A program made the position numbers and the translations under genes. A stretch of DNA of 64,000 bases, from NCBI GenBank assembly GCA_963820965.1, contig CAWGCC010000003.1, forward strand, positions 124,001-188,000, in the 5' to 3' direction. The stretch comes from DATEDA01 sp963820965. Its GTDB lineage: Bacteria > Pseudomonadota > Gammaproteobacteria > Burkholderiales > SG8-39. The notes below the pieces were generated by a model. It saw only the letters and a program-made list of their open reading frames with translations. It ran no database searches and was not told the DNA's origin. Below, in pieces: positions 8,965 to 16,406 of this stretch (positions are counted from its first letter, which is position 1; each line of letters starts with the position of its first letter).

Positions 8965-9873
8965 ATGCGGCGCATGAACGTCGCCGCAGTCAGGGATTAT
9001 CTCAACGGGCTGCAGGACCGCATCGTCGCCGCGCTCGAGACGGTGGACGGCGGACGCTTCCGCGGCGACGCATGGACGCGTCCCGAAGGCGGCGGCGGGG
9101 ATTCGCGCGTCATCGAGGACGGCGGAGTCTTCGAGCGCGGCGGCGTCAACTTCTCGCATGTCGCGGGCGCGCGACTTCCGCCGTCGGCGACCGCGGCACG
9201 TCCCGACCTCGCCGGGCGTGGGTTCGAGGCGATGGGCGTCTCGCTCGTGCTGCATCCGCGCAATCCCTACGTGCCGACGGTGCACATGAACGTGCGGTTC
9301 CTCGTCGCGGCGAAAGCCGGTGAGCCGTCCATCTGGTGGTTCGGCGGCGGCATGGACCTCACGCCGTACTACGGCTTCGAGGAAGACGCGGCCCACTTCC
9401 ACCGGACGTGCCGCGCTGCCCTAGCGCCGTTCGGCGCCGATCTTCATCCGCATTTCAAGCGCTGGTGCGACGAATACTTCTTCCTGCGTCACCGCAACGA
9501 GCCCCGCGGCGTCGGCGGCATCTTCTTCGACGATCTCGCTCAACCCGACTTCGACACCTGCTTCGGGATCATGCGTAGCGTCGGCGATCATTTCCTGCCC
9601 GGCTATCTGCCGATCGTCGAGCGACGGAAGGACATCGCTTTCGGCGCGCGCGAGCGCGAGTTCCAGGCCTATCGCCGCGGCCGCTACGTCGAGTTCAACC
9701 TGGTGTACGACCGCGGCACGCTCTTCGGACTGCAGTCGGGCGGGCGCACGGAATCGATCCTGATGTCGCTGCCGCCGGTGGTGAAATGGCGCTACGACTG
9801 GCGGCCGGAGCACGGCACGCCCGAGGCTCGCCTCTACGAGATCTTCCTGGTCGCTCGGGACTGGGTATCGTAG
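8965..9873 (+). CDS. hemF: Oxygen-dependent coproporphyrinogen III oxidase HemF
   Basis: Cytoplasmic haem-pathway enzyme that uses O2 to decarboxylate coproporphyrinogen III to protoporphyrinogen IX. Diagnostic stretches are FERGGVNFSHV, HMNVRFLV, WWFGGGMDLTPYYGF, HFHRTC, RGVGGIFFDD and YVEFNLVYDRGTLFGLQSGG. The ATG at 8974 (MNVAAVRDYLNGLQD) is also a plausible start; neither has a strong ribosome site. Length is about 300 residues. The oxygen-independent HemW-family gene lies 0.8 kb away on the opposite strand. Confidence 0.95.
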   Translation: MRRMNVAAVRDYLNGLQDRIVAALETVDGGRFRGDAWTRPEGGGGDSRVIEDGGVFERGGVNFSHVAGARLPPSATAARPDLAGRGFEAMGVSLVLHPRNPYVPTVHMNVRFLVAAKAGEPSIWWFGGGMDLTPYYGFEEDAAHFHRTCRAALAPFGADLHPHFKRWCDEYFFLRHRNEPRGVGGIFFDDLAQPDFDTCFGIMRSVGDHFLPGYLPIVERRKDIAFGAREREFQAYRRGRYVEFNLVYDRGTLFGLQSGGRTESILMSLPPVVKWRYDWRPEHGTPEARLYEIFLVARDWVS

Positions 9874-9879
9874 AACGAC

Positions 9880-9901
9880 AAAAGGGGCCACAGCCCCTTT
9901 T
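9880..9901. terminator. Bidirectional terminator between hemF and HAD gene
   Basis: AAAAGGGGC (9880-9888) pairs perfectly with GCCCCTTTT (9893-9901) around a CACA loop. A-rich 5' and T-rich 3' ends make it work in both directions. It starts 7 bp after the hemF stop, and the convergent HAD gene ends at 9944. Confidence 0.85.
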
Positions 9902-9943
9902 GAATCCCCAAACTCGGTGCTGCAAACTTCGCAGCACGCTTTT

Positions 9944-10663
9944 CTAGCAGCCCAACTGCCGCGCCAGGTCGACGAAATCCCGCGCGTTGACGTCGAAGCG
10001 CGGCTCCGGCGCGAGATCCGCCTTCGCCGGGTCGCCGCGCTCCAGCGGCCGCTGGACGAACGCCGTGCGCAGGCCGGCGCGCGCCGCCGCGTCGAGATCG
10101 CTCTTGTGCGCGGCGACCATCATCACCTCCCCCGGTGCAAGGCCAAGCATGCGTGCCGCGCCCTCGTACGCTTCCCGGTCGGGCTTGTAGTGCCCGAAGA
10201 GCTCTGCCGAGAGGACGCAGTCCCACGGCAGGCCGCCGTGCTTCGCCATGTTGGTGAGCAGCGCGACGTTGCCGTTCGAGAGCGTGGCGATCACGTACTT
10301 CTTCTTGAGCCGCTTCAATCCCGGCACCGAGTCCTTCCACGGCGCGAGGCGATGCCAGGCGCGGTTGAAGTAATCCTTCTCGGCCTCGGTAAGCCCTTCG
10401 ATCCGGAAGCGCGCGAGGAGCTCGTCCAGGATCATGCGGTGCAGGCCGTCGATGTTCGTCCAGGGAAGATCGCCGCGCCGCACGCGATCCATCGCCGGAT
10501 GATAACCGTCGCGCCACGCGTCGGCGAACGCGACCCAGTCAAGAGCGAGCTTCTTCTTCCGTCCGAGCTTCCGGCCCTCACCCGTGATCGAGCTCCGCCA
10601 ATCGACCACGGTGCCGAACACGTCGAACGTCAACGCCTTCACCTCGCGCGCAATGCGTTTCAC
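9944..10663 (-). CDS. Haloacid dehalogenase type II (HAD hydrolase)
   Basis: Cytoplasmic HAD-superfamily hydrolase of the 2-haloacid dehalogenase type II group, which replaces the halogen of short 2-haloacids by a covalent Asp mechanism. Motif I is LTFDVFGTVVDWR with the nucleophilic Asp. Motif II is TLSNGN. The conserved Lys is in GHYKPDREAY. In motif III the usual MVAAHxxDL appears as MMVAAHKSDLDAA. Length of 239 residues is normal. The start overlaps the hemW stop by four bases, so it is translated with hemW. The real substrate may be another phosphate or halogen compound. Confidence 0.85.
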   Translation of the reverse strand: MKRIAREVKALTFDVFGTVVDWRSSITGEGRKLGRKKKLALDWVAFADAWRDGYHPAMDRVRRGDLPWTNIDGLHRMILDELLARFRIEGLTEAEKDYFNRAWHRLAPWKDSVPGLKRLKKKYVIATLSNGNVALLTNMAKHGGLPWDCVLSAELFGHYKPDREAYEGAARMLGLAPGEVMMVAAHKSDLDAAARAGLRTAFVQRPLERGDPAKADLAPEPRFDVNARDFVDLARQLGC

Positions 10664-11856
10664 TTCGCCTCCGGGAGGAAAAGCTGCAGGAGATCGTTGA
10701 GGAACCGCCGGCCGAGCGCCGTCGGACGGATCCGCACGTGGTCGCGCTCGATGAGGCCTTTCTTCTCGGCTGCGGCGAGCTGCCGGTCGACCGCCGCCAT
10801 CTGCAGACCGGTGCGCTCGGTGAAGAGCGCAACGTCGAACCCTTCGGCGAGACGCAGCGCGTTCAGCATGAATTCGAACCCGAGGTCGCGGCGCTCGACC
10901 GGATGGCGCTCCTGGACCGCGTCGCCCGCCGCGGCGCGGGCGAGATACTCGCGCGGCTGCTTGAAGCGCGCTTCGCGCACGATGCGGTCATGGAAGGACA
11001 GCTTCGAGTGCGCGCCGGCACCGATGCCGAGATAGTCCCCGAACCGCCAGTAGTTGAGGTTGTGCCGGCACTCCAGACCTGCACGCGCATACGCCGAGGT
11101 CTCGTAGTGCACGTAGCCTGCGCCGACGATCCGTTCCTCTACCATGTCGCCGATCGCGGCGGACGTCTCCTCGTCGGGCAGCCGCGGGGGAAAGCGGTGG
11201 AAGAGCGTGTTCGGCTCGAGCGTCAGGTGATAGAACGAGAGATGTGGCGCGCCGGCGCCGAGCGCCTCGGCGACGTCGCGCTCGGCTTCCGCAAGCGTCT
11301 GCTCGGGCAAGGCGTACATCATGTCGAGGTTGAAGTTGTCGAAGGTCGCCTGCGCGATCTCGATCGCACGTCGCGCCTCGCGATCGTCGTGAATGCGACC
11401 GAGCGCCTTCAAGCGTGCCGGATCGAAGCTCTGGATACCGATCGAGAGCCGGTTCACGCCGGCGGCGCGGAAGTCGCGGAACTTCTCGGCCTCGAACGTG
11501 CCGGGGTTCGCCTCGAGCGTGATCTCGGCGTCGGCCGCGAGCTGGAGCCGCGCCCGGAACGCGGCGAGCAGGCGGTCGATCGCTTCCGCCGGGAGCAGGC
11601 TCGGCGTCCCGCCGCCGAAGAAAATCGAGTGCACCCGCCGGCCCCAGACCGACGGGAGCGAACGCTCGAGATCGGCGATGAGCGCCTCGACGTACGCGGT
11701 GTCGGGCAGTGCCTCGCGGAGCTCGTGCGAATTGAAGTCACAGTACGGGCACTTCCGCACGCACCACGGGACATGCACGTAGAGCGCGAGCGGCGGCAAC
11801 GCCGCGAGGCGGAGCCGGTAACCGGCGGCGGGGGCGGGTACGACAGCGTTGGGCAT
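10660..11856 (-). CDS. hemW: Haem chaperone / radical SAM protein HemW
   Basis: Radical SAM protein related to HemN; in E. coli and Lactococcus HemW binds and delivers haem instead of oxidising coproporphyrinogen. The [4Fe-4S] motif is CVRKCPYCDFNSHELR (CX3CX2C), followed by IFFGGGTPSLL and LEANPG. The C-terminal HemW domain is present (GFEFMLNALRLAEGF). The ATG at 11856 gives MPNAVVPAPAAGYRL and about 398 residues; the frame stays open upstream but that part is unlike the family. It is co-oriented with rdgB and rph, but about 3.9 kb of other genes separate them here. Confidence 0.92.
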   Translation of the reverse strand: MPNAVVPAPAAGYRLRLAALPPLALYVHVPWCVRKCPYCDFNSHELREALPDTAYVEALIADLERSLPSVWGRRVHSIFFGGGTPSLLPAEAIDRLLAAFRARLQLAADAEITLEANPGTFEAEKFRDFRAAGVNRLSIGIQSFDPARLKALGRIHDDREARRAIEIAQATFDNFNLDMMYALPEQTLAEAERDVAEALGAGAPHLSFYHLTLEPNTLFHRFPPRLPDEETSAAIGDMVEERIVGAGYVHYETSAYARAGLECRHNLNYWRFGDYLGIGAGAHSKLSFHDRIVREARFKQPREYLARAAAGDAVQERHPVERRDLGFEFMLNALRLAEGFDVALFTERTGLQMAAVDRQLAAAEKKGLIERDHVRIRPTALGRRFLNDLLQLFLPEAK

Positions 11857-12236
11857 GATTGCGCCGGGATGATAGAGCACCGCGCGCCCGCGGCGGCAGC
11901 GAGCGAGATCACCGGTCCTCGAGCTTCCGGTCGCCATCCCGCGACCAGCACCGCAACGCCGAGAGCGGACTCCGGCGTCGAGCGAACCCGCCCGAGGTGG
12001 GACTAGAATCGTGCAGCGTCGGCGAGCCGGACGGTTTGAGCTCAACCGCTAGCGGGACGGCTTCCGAGTCGCCTCGCTAGCGGCAGGTCCCGGGTTCGAA
12101 TCCCGGAGCCCGGCACCAACCGCGGGCACGGGACGCGCGGTCGCCCTCTGACAGCCGGTGCGCCAGGGTGGGCCCAACCCTATGCCCAAGCGGAATGTCC
12201 AGGGTTCTTCGCTCACGCTTACGGGAGCGTATCGCG
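11857..12236. other. 380-bp non-coding junction upstream of hemW
   Basis: No convincing protein gene. The left 150 bp is the hemW upstream region. The middle holds the tRNA-like element at 12026-12118. The right 120 bp is the upstream region of the winged-helix-hydrolase gene. This stretch is the left edge of the accessory segment lying between hemW and rdgB. Confidence 0.6.
12026..12118 (+). other. tRNA-like element: intact T-arm and CCA end, aberrant 5' half
   Basis: The 3' part looks like a tRNA: T-stem CCGGG (12090-12094), loop TTCGAAT, stem CCCGG (12102-12106), then an acceptor-like strand, discriminator A and CCA at 12116-12118. GCCGGAC at 12026-12032 can pair with GCCCGGC at 12108-12114 except for one A-C. 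Between them there is no normal D- or anticodon arm. Instead a 15-bp stem (12046-12060 with 12069-12083, one A-C and two G-T pairs) surrounds CTTCCGAG. One base (12107) is extra between T-stem and acceptor. Likely a degenerate tRNA or a tRNA 3' end carried by a mobile segment; a functional tRNA is not supported. Confidence 0.4.
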
Positions 12237-13553
12237 ATGCAGGCCAAAGACCCTAATACCCTTGCCCTGTCGGGATTCGTGTTGGATCTCGAGCAGCTGG
12301 AACTGCGCGATCCATCGGGTACGACGGTAGCGCTGCGCCCACAAGCGATCGCAGTGCTGCTGTTCCTGGCGCGCAATGCAAGCCGTATGGTGACGAGAGA
12401 CGAACTCATGCGGGCCGTCTGGCCGGACGTGATCGTCACCGACGACAGCCTCGTCCAGTGCATCAAGGAGATCCGGCGTGCGCTGCAAGATGACGAGCAT
12501 CGCATCATCCGGACCGAGCCGAAGCGCGGCTACCGGCTCGTTCCCCCGGGGTCCGGGGAAACGGCACCAGGGCTTGCACCGGGCGAGGAGTCCTTCCACC
12601 AGGACATCCGATTCGCCAAGACGTCGGACGGCATCCGGATTGCATTCGCAATCAGTGGCGCAGGGCTGCCGCTGGTGCGTGCCGCCCATTGGATGACTCA
12701 TCTCGACTGGGACTGGCGCAGCGGGGTTTTCGGGCCACTTATCCAGGCCCTGTCGCGACGGTTCCGGTTCGTGCGCTATGACGGGCGCGGCTGCGGTCTT
12801 TCGGACCGGAATGTCGCGCCGGGAACGCTGGACGAATCGGTCGGCGACCTGGAGGCCGTCGTCGATGCCGCGGGGCTGCAGCGGTTCGCGCTATTCGGCC
12901 CCTCTGGAGGCGCCGCGATCGCTATCCGGTACGCCGCGCGGCACCCCGAGCGGGTGAGTCGTCTGGTGCTGCTGGGAGGCTTCGCCCGCGGCGCCCTTCG
13001 ACGCGCCGAGCGCTCGATGTCGCCGGAAACCTTCGGCGCGATGGCGCGCTTGATCGAGGAGGGTTGGGGGCAAGACAACCCTGCGTTCCGACAGCTCATA
13101 ACCTCTCTCTTGTGGCCTGGCGCAACCGCGGAGCAAATGCAATCGTTCAATCACCTGCAGCGGGTCGGCTGTTCGCCGCGGGCGGCGGCGGAACTGTTGC
13201 GCAGGGTCAACGAATTCGATGCATCGAGCGACCTGACACGCGTTCGGTGTCCGACGCTGGTCTTGCACAGTCCGCACGATTCGCGCGTCCCTTTCGAAGA
13301 AGGCCGACTGATCGCATCGACAATCGAGGGCGCTCGACTCGAGCTTTTCGACAGCCCCAATCACACCCCGCTGCCAGACGAACCGGCGTCCGAGCAGGTG
13401 CGCCGCTCGATCGAAGAGTTCGTGCACGGTGGCGCCGACGTCCATGTGCTGGCGGATGCCGCAACGCCAAGCGCAGCTGCGTCTCGCCCGACTTTGCGAG
13501 TCGTAGGCATGCAGGGCGATCCAGTCGCGGCGCCAACCGCGCGGACGAAGTGA
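12237..13553 (+). CDS. Winged-helix DNA-binding domain fused to alpha/beta-hydrolase
   Basis: A 438-residue fusion. Residues about 10-103 form an OmpR/CadC-type winged helix (LRPQAIAVLLFLARNASRMV, recognition part TDDSLVQCIKEIRRAL, wing IIRTEPKRGYRLV). Residues about 122-415 form an alpha/beta-hydrolase with nucleophile elbow GPSGGA (Ser223), Asp348 in HDSRVP and His376 in PNHTPL, so the triad appears complete. There is no receiver domain or membrane helix. The ATG at 12237 follows GGGAG and fits the domain start. This architecture occurs in other proteobacteria, but its ligand is unknown. It may regulate genes in response to a substrate it binds or hydrolyses. It lies within the insertion between hemW and rdgB. 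Confidence 0.8.
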   Translation: MQAKDPNTLALSGFVLDLEQLELRDPSGTTVALRPQAIAVLLFLARNASRMVTRDELMRAVWPDVIVTDDSLVQCIKEIRRALQDDEHRIIRTEPKRGYRLVPPGSGETAPGLAPGEESFHQDIRFAKTSDGIRIAFAISGAGLPLVRAAHWMTHLDWDWRSGVFGPLIQALSRRFRFVRYDGRGCGLSDRNVAPGTLDESVGDLEAVVDAAGLQRFALFGPSGGAAIAIRYAARHPERVSRLVLLGGFARGALRRAERSMSPETFGAMARLIEEGWGQDNPAFRQLITSLLWPGATAEQMQSFNHLQRVGCSPRAAAELLRRVNEFDASSDLTRVRCPTLVLHSPHDSRVPFEEGRLIASTIEGARLELFDSPNHTPLPDEPASEQVRRSIEEFVHGGADVHVLADAATPSAAASRPTLRVVGMQGDPVAAPTARTK

Positions 13554-13745
13554 TGGCCCCGAACCGCGGGGAGCCTCCACGGCTGCTGCGCGCCCTTCGG
13601 AATCTTTCGCGCGATTTCGGCGCGGCTTCGGGACTTTCTGCTTCGTACCCCCTAGCCTGACGAGAGCGTCCCGCACAGGGCTTGCAGTCCGCGCGACGAC
13701 GCGATTGCTCCGTGCATATCATTTTCCTACCCTGAGGAGGGAGCC

Positions 13746-14729
13746 ATGAGAGCGGACGTGAAGATTTCTTGCTTTCTCTTGCTCATCGGCTTCTCGGCTG
13801 CCGCGACGCTCGCCGGAGCAGAAACTTACCCTTCGAAGCCAGTCAAACTCATCGCGGGGGTTTCCTCTGGCAGTGTCCCCGACATTGGCGCGCGAGCCTA
13901 CGCTCAGCGGCTGAGCGAGTCGCTGGGCCAGCCGGTCGTCGTCGAGAATCGGCCCGGCGCCTCGGGAGCGATCGCCGCCGATGCCGCGATCAAGGCGCCT
14001 GCGGACGGTTACACGATCCTGTTCGGGACGATCGTCGACCTCGTCTTCAATCCGGTAATGAGTGCCTCGGTTCGCTACGACCCGCTCCGCGATCTCGCCC
14101 CGATCTCATTCGGATCCGGAGGATACCCGCTGCTCCTGGTTCCGCAGTCGCTCGGCGTGAAGTCGGTCGCCGAGCTTGTGAAGCTTGGCACGGCCATGCC
14201 CGGCAAGCTGAACTGTGGCACCGCCGGCCACGCGACGCTGCACCACTTCGGCTGCGCTTATTTCGCGAAGCAGGCCGGACTCGGGATCCTGACCGTGCCC
14301 TACAAGGGCTCGATGCCGGCGCTCGCCGACGCCGCAAGCGGACAGGTGCAGATGGCGCTCGGGTTCATCGCCGAGTCGCAGTCGTACATCAAAAGCGGGA
14401 AGCTCGTCCCGCTGGCGGTCTTCGGCCCGAGCAGGCTGAGCGAGAGCGAGTTTCCCGAGGTGCCGACCATGGCGGAGGTCGGCTATCCGGGGCTCGAGAT
14501 CTTCTCTTGGAACTGTTTCATGGCGCCCGCCGGGACAGCGCCGCAGGTGGTGAGGCGCCTGAACGCCGAGGTCATCAAGGCCGCAACGCGGCCGGACATG
14601 GTCGAATGGTTTACGAAAACCGGAGCCGTGTTCATGCAATTCACTCCGGAGGAGTTCGGCGACTTCCTGCGCGGCGAGATCGCGAAGTGGCGGAAGATTT
14701 CGGACGCGACCGGGATCAAGGCCGAGTAG
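13746..14729 (+). CDS. Bug-family TTT periplasmic substrate-binding protein
   Basis: Periplasmic receptor of the tripartite tricarboxylate transporter family (Bug protein, PF03401). It has a signal peptide (to about residue 25, ...LAGA-ETYPSKPV) and the Bug pattern YPSKPVKLIAGVSSGS, LGQPVVVENRPGASG, ADGYTILFG, VPYKGSMPALADAASGQVQM and PEVPTMAEVGYPG. Length of 327 residues is normal. A strong GAGGAGGG ribosome site precedes the ATG. The usual G-G of the PGG loop is altered (VSSGSVPD), so ligand preference may differ. No permease genes are adjacent; such orphan receptors are common in Burkholderiales. Confidence 0.88.
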   Translation: MRADVKISCFLLLIGFSAAATLAGAETYPSKPVKLIAGVSSGSVPDIGARAYAQRLSESLGQPVVVENRPGASGAIAADAAIKAPADGYTILFGTIVDLVFNPVMSASVRYDPLRDLAPISFGSGGYPLLLVPQSLGVKSVAELVKLGTAMPGKLNCGTAGHATLHHFGCAYFAKQAGLGILTVPYKGSMPALADAASGQVQMALGFIAESQSYIKSGKLVPLAVFGPSRLSESEFPEVPTMAEVGYPGLEIFSWNCFMAPAGTAPQVVRRLNAEVIKAATRPDMVEWFTKTGAVFMQFTPEEFGDFLRGEIAKWRKISDATGIKAE

Positions 14730-14779
14730 TACGACACGCCTGGTCGGCGCGGCGAAGTAACAGAAGAATCGACCGCGCT

Positions 14780-14831
14780 GCGATATATATATTGCGATCT
14801 CGCTAGGGTTTTATGATAATCCTGGCGTGTC
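14780..14831 (+). promoter_or_regulatory. Palindrome-covered promoter of the MNT-HEPN pair
   Basis: A 16-bp near-perfect palindrome GCGATATATATATTGC (14780-14795) overlaps a possible -35 TTGCGA (14792-14797). A -10-like GATAAT follows at 14815-14820 with a 17-bp spacer. Transcription would then start near the GTG codon at 14827, implying a leaderless message. GGCGTGTC at 14824-14831, which covers the start codon, is the exact inverse of GACACGCC at 14733-14740. This looks like an autoregulated operator region. Confidence 0.45.
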
Positions 14832-15294
14832 ACCGCTCTTGTCATCGGCCGAGTTCGCCCGCGCCAGCAGGCTCTCGGAGCAGCGCGTCCGGCAGCTCCT
14901 CGCGGCCGGAAAGGTTGCGGGCGCCCTCCGCGTCGGCGCGCGCTGGGCGATCCCCGCCGACGCCGCCATCCGGCGCGACCCTGCGGGCCGCCCGCCGCGG
15001 ACGCGCGAGAGCCGCCTGCGGTGCGCCGCCCGAGCCTGCGAGGGCGCCCTTGCGAAGGCCGGGGTTCGCGCGCTCGTCGTCGGGTCGCTTGCTTATGGCG
15101 GCGTACGACCGGACTCCGACCTGGACCTGCTGATCGTTTCGTATCCGGGCAAGAAATGGAGCGAGGTGAGCGCGCTCGCTGCCGCTGCCGCGCGCCCTTA
15201 TGGCGTCCCCGTGGACGTGATCTTTGCCGATACGCTTCCGCCCGCAGTGCGAAAGGCGATGGTGAAGGACGCGCGCCGTGCCGGCGTCCTTTAG
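14827..15294 (+). CDS. HTH-nucleotidyltransferase, MntA-like antitoxin candidate
   Basis: A 155-residue protein with two parts. Residues about 6-48 resemble an excisionase/MerR-type helix-turn-helix (SSAEFARASRLSEQRVRQLL, then KVAGALRVGARWAIPA). Residues about 62-155 are a minimal nucleotidyltransferase with the motif VVGSLAYGGVRPDSDLDLL (Gly86-Ser87, Asp98, Asp100) and a third acidic residue Asp130 in VDVIF. MntA antitoxins of this fold AMPylate a Tyr of their HepT partner. The gene overlaps the HEPN gene by 17 bases. The GTG start fits the HTH domain and the promoter layout. The fused HTH suggests that it also represses its own operon. Confidence 0.72.
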   Translation: MSPLLSSAEFARASRLSEQRVRQLLAAGKVAGALRVGARWAIPADAAIRRDPAGRPPRTRESRLRCAARACEGALAKAGVRALVVGSLAYGGVRPDSDLDLLIVSYPGKKWSEVSALAAAAARPYGVPVDVIFADTLPPAVRKAMVKDARRAGVL

Positions 15295-15793
15295 GGACCA
15301 GCTTGCGATCGTCGATGAGCTGCTGCGGGAGGTCGAGCGGATGGAGACCGGCGAGAAGCGCTTCTCGGCGAGGCGCGAGCGCGACCGCTACGAACGGGAG
15401 CTGCGGCTTGCGGGCCTCGCTCAGCGCATTGCGCAGGGGTACACGATTATCGAGGGGGTACTCGCCTTTGTCGCCCGGCGCATCGACGGCGCTCCGGTTA
15501 CGGGGGAGGACTGGCACAAGCGACTCATCGCGAGGTGCGCAGAGCCCTTCGATGACCCGGCCCGGCCCGCGGTCGCTTCATCCGCGCTCGCCGACGACCT
15601 GCTCGAGCTGTGCGAGTTCCGGCACGTCGTGCGCAACATCTACCCGACGCGTCTCGACGAAGCGAAGGTGCGGGAGAACGTCGAGCGGCTCATCCGCGCG
15701 GCGCGCGCCTTCGGCGAGGCGTGCAAGCTGTTTGCGGCGGGCTCCGCGGCGGCGCCAAAGCGCGTGCGCGCCCGCCGGCCACCACGTGATTGA
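15278..15793 (+). CDS. HEPN-like protein, HepT-type toxin candidate
   Basis: A 171-residue, helix-rich protein following the nucleotidyltransferase with overlap, the order typical of MNT-HEPN toxin-antitoxin pairs. HepT proteins are RNases with the motif R-X4-H-X-Y. Here the matching place reads RHVVRNIYPTRLD (Arg115, Asn120, Tyr122), so Asn stands where the catalytic His is expected, while a His lies next to the Arg. Related nucleotidyltransferase-linked proteins, as recalled, share this RHxxRN(I/V)Y form, so it may be a distinct subfamily instead of a dead enzyme. The C-terminal 20 residues are basic and low-complexity. The assignment rests on context and motif only. Confidence 0.62.
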   Translation: MPASFRDQLAIVDELLREVERMETGEKRFSARRERDRYERELRLAGLAQRIAQGYTIIEGVLAFVARRIDGAPVTGEDWHKRLIARCAEPFDDPARPAVASSALADDLLELCEFRHVVRNIYPTRLDEAKVRENVERLIRAARAFGEACKLFAAGSAAAPKRVRARRPPRD

Positions 15794-15802
15794 TCGGCGG
15801 AT

Positions 15803-16393
15803 TCAGTCCTGCTCCTGCAGCAGCGCGAGCAGCCGCCGCAGCGCCTTCCCCCGGTGGCTGACCGCATGCTTCTCCCCGGGCTCGAGCTCGGCGGCGGTGC
15901 GACCCAGATCGGGCAGCAGGAAGTACGGGTCATAGCCGAACCCGCCTGCGCCGCGGGGCGTGGGGATGACCTCGCCGTGCCACCGCCCCTCGGCGATCAG
16001 CGGCTCGGGATCGTCCGCATGGCGGACGAGCACCACCACACAATAATAGTGTGCGCGACGGTCAGCCTCGTTCTTCAGGAGCGCGACGAGCTTCTCGTTG
16101 TTGCGCTGGTCGGACTTCGGTTCGCCGGCAAACCGCGCCGAGTGCACGCCGGGCTCGCCGTCCAGCGCCGCGACGCAGATCCCGGAGTCGTCGGCGAGCG
16201 CGGGCAGCCGGGCGTGGCGCGCGGCATTCCGTGCCTTGGCGAGCGCGTTCTCGACGAAGGTCGCGTAGGGCTCCTCGGCGTCGGGCACACCGAGCGTCGC
16301 CTGCGGCACGACCTCGATCCCGAGCGTTGCGAGCAGCTCGCGGAACTCGCGGAGCTTGCCGGGATTGCCCGAGGCGAGGACGAGCTGCTTCAC
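15803..16393 (-). CDS. rdgB: XTP/dITP diphosphatase RdgB
   Basis: House-cleaning pyrophosphatase of the HAM1 family; it hydrolyses dITP, dXTP and XTP to monophosphates so that they do not enter DNA or RNA. Signatures are VLASGNPGKLREFRELL at the N-terminus, TFVENALAKARNAA, LADDSGICVAALDGEPGVHSARFAG and GGFGYDPYFLLPD. Length of 196 residues is normal. It lies 13 bp downstream of rph on the same strand. The convergent HEPN gene ends 10 bp away. Confidence 0.95.
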   Translation of the reverse strand: MKQLVLASGNPGKLREFRELLATLGIEVVPQATLGVPDAEEPYATFVENALAKARNAARHARLPALADDSGICVAALDGEPGVHSARFAGEPKSDQRNNEKLVALLKNEADRRAHYYCVVVLVRHADDPEPLIAEGRWHGEVIPTPRGAGGFGYDPYFLLPDLGRTAAELEPGEKHAVSHRGKALRRLLALLQEQD

Positions 16394-16406
16394 GGGTGCG
16401 ACAGCC

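Noticed and set aside
12026..12118. Functional tRNA-Sec or other complete tRNA
   Set aside because: The acceptor has mismatches, an extra base sits after the T-stem, and no D-arm or proper 7-nt anticodon loop with U33 can be drawn.
15278..15793. Interpretation of the HEPN gene as a tRNA-nucleotidyltransferase or abortive-infection protein
   Set aside because: It lacks nucleotidyltransferase motifs; the overlap with an MNT gene and the R-X4-N-X-Y segment fit the HepT-like group better.
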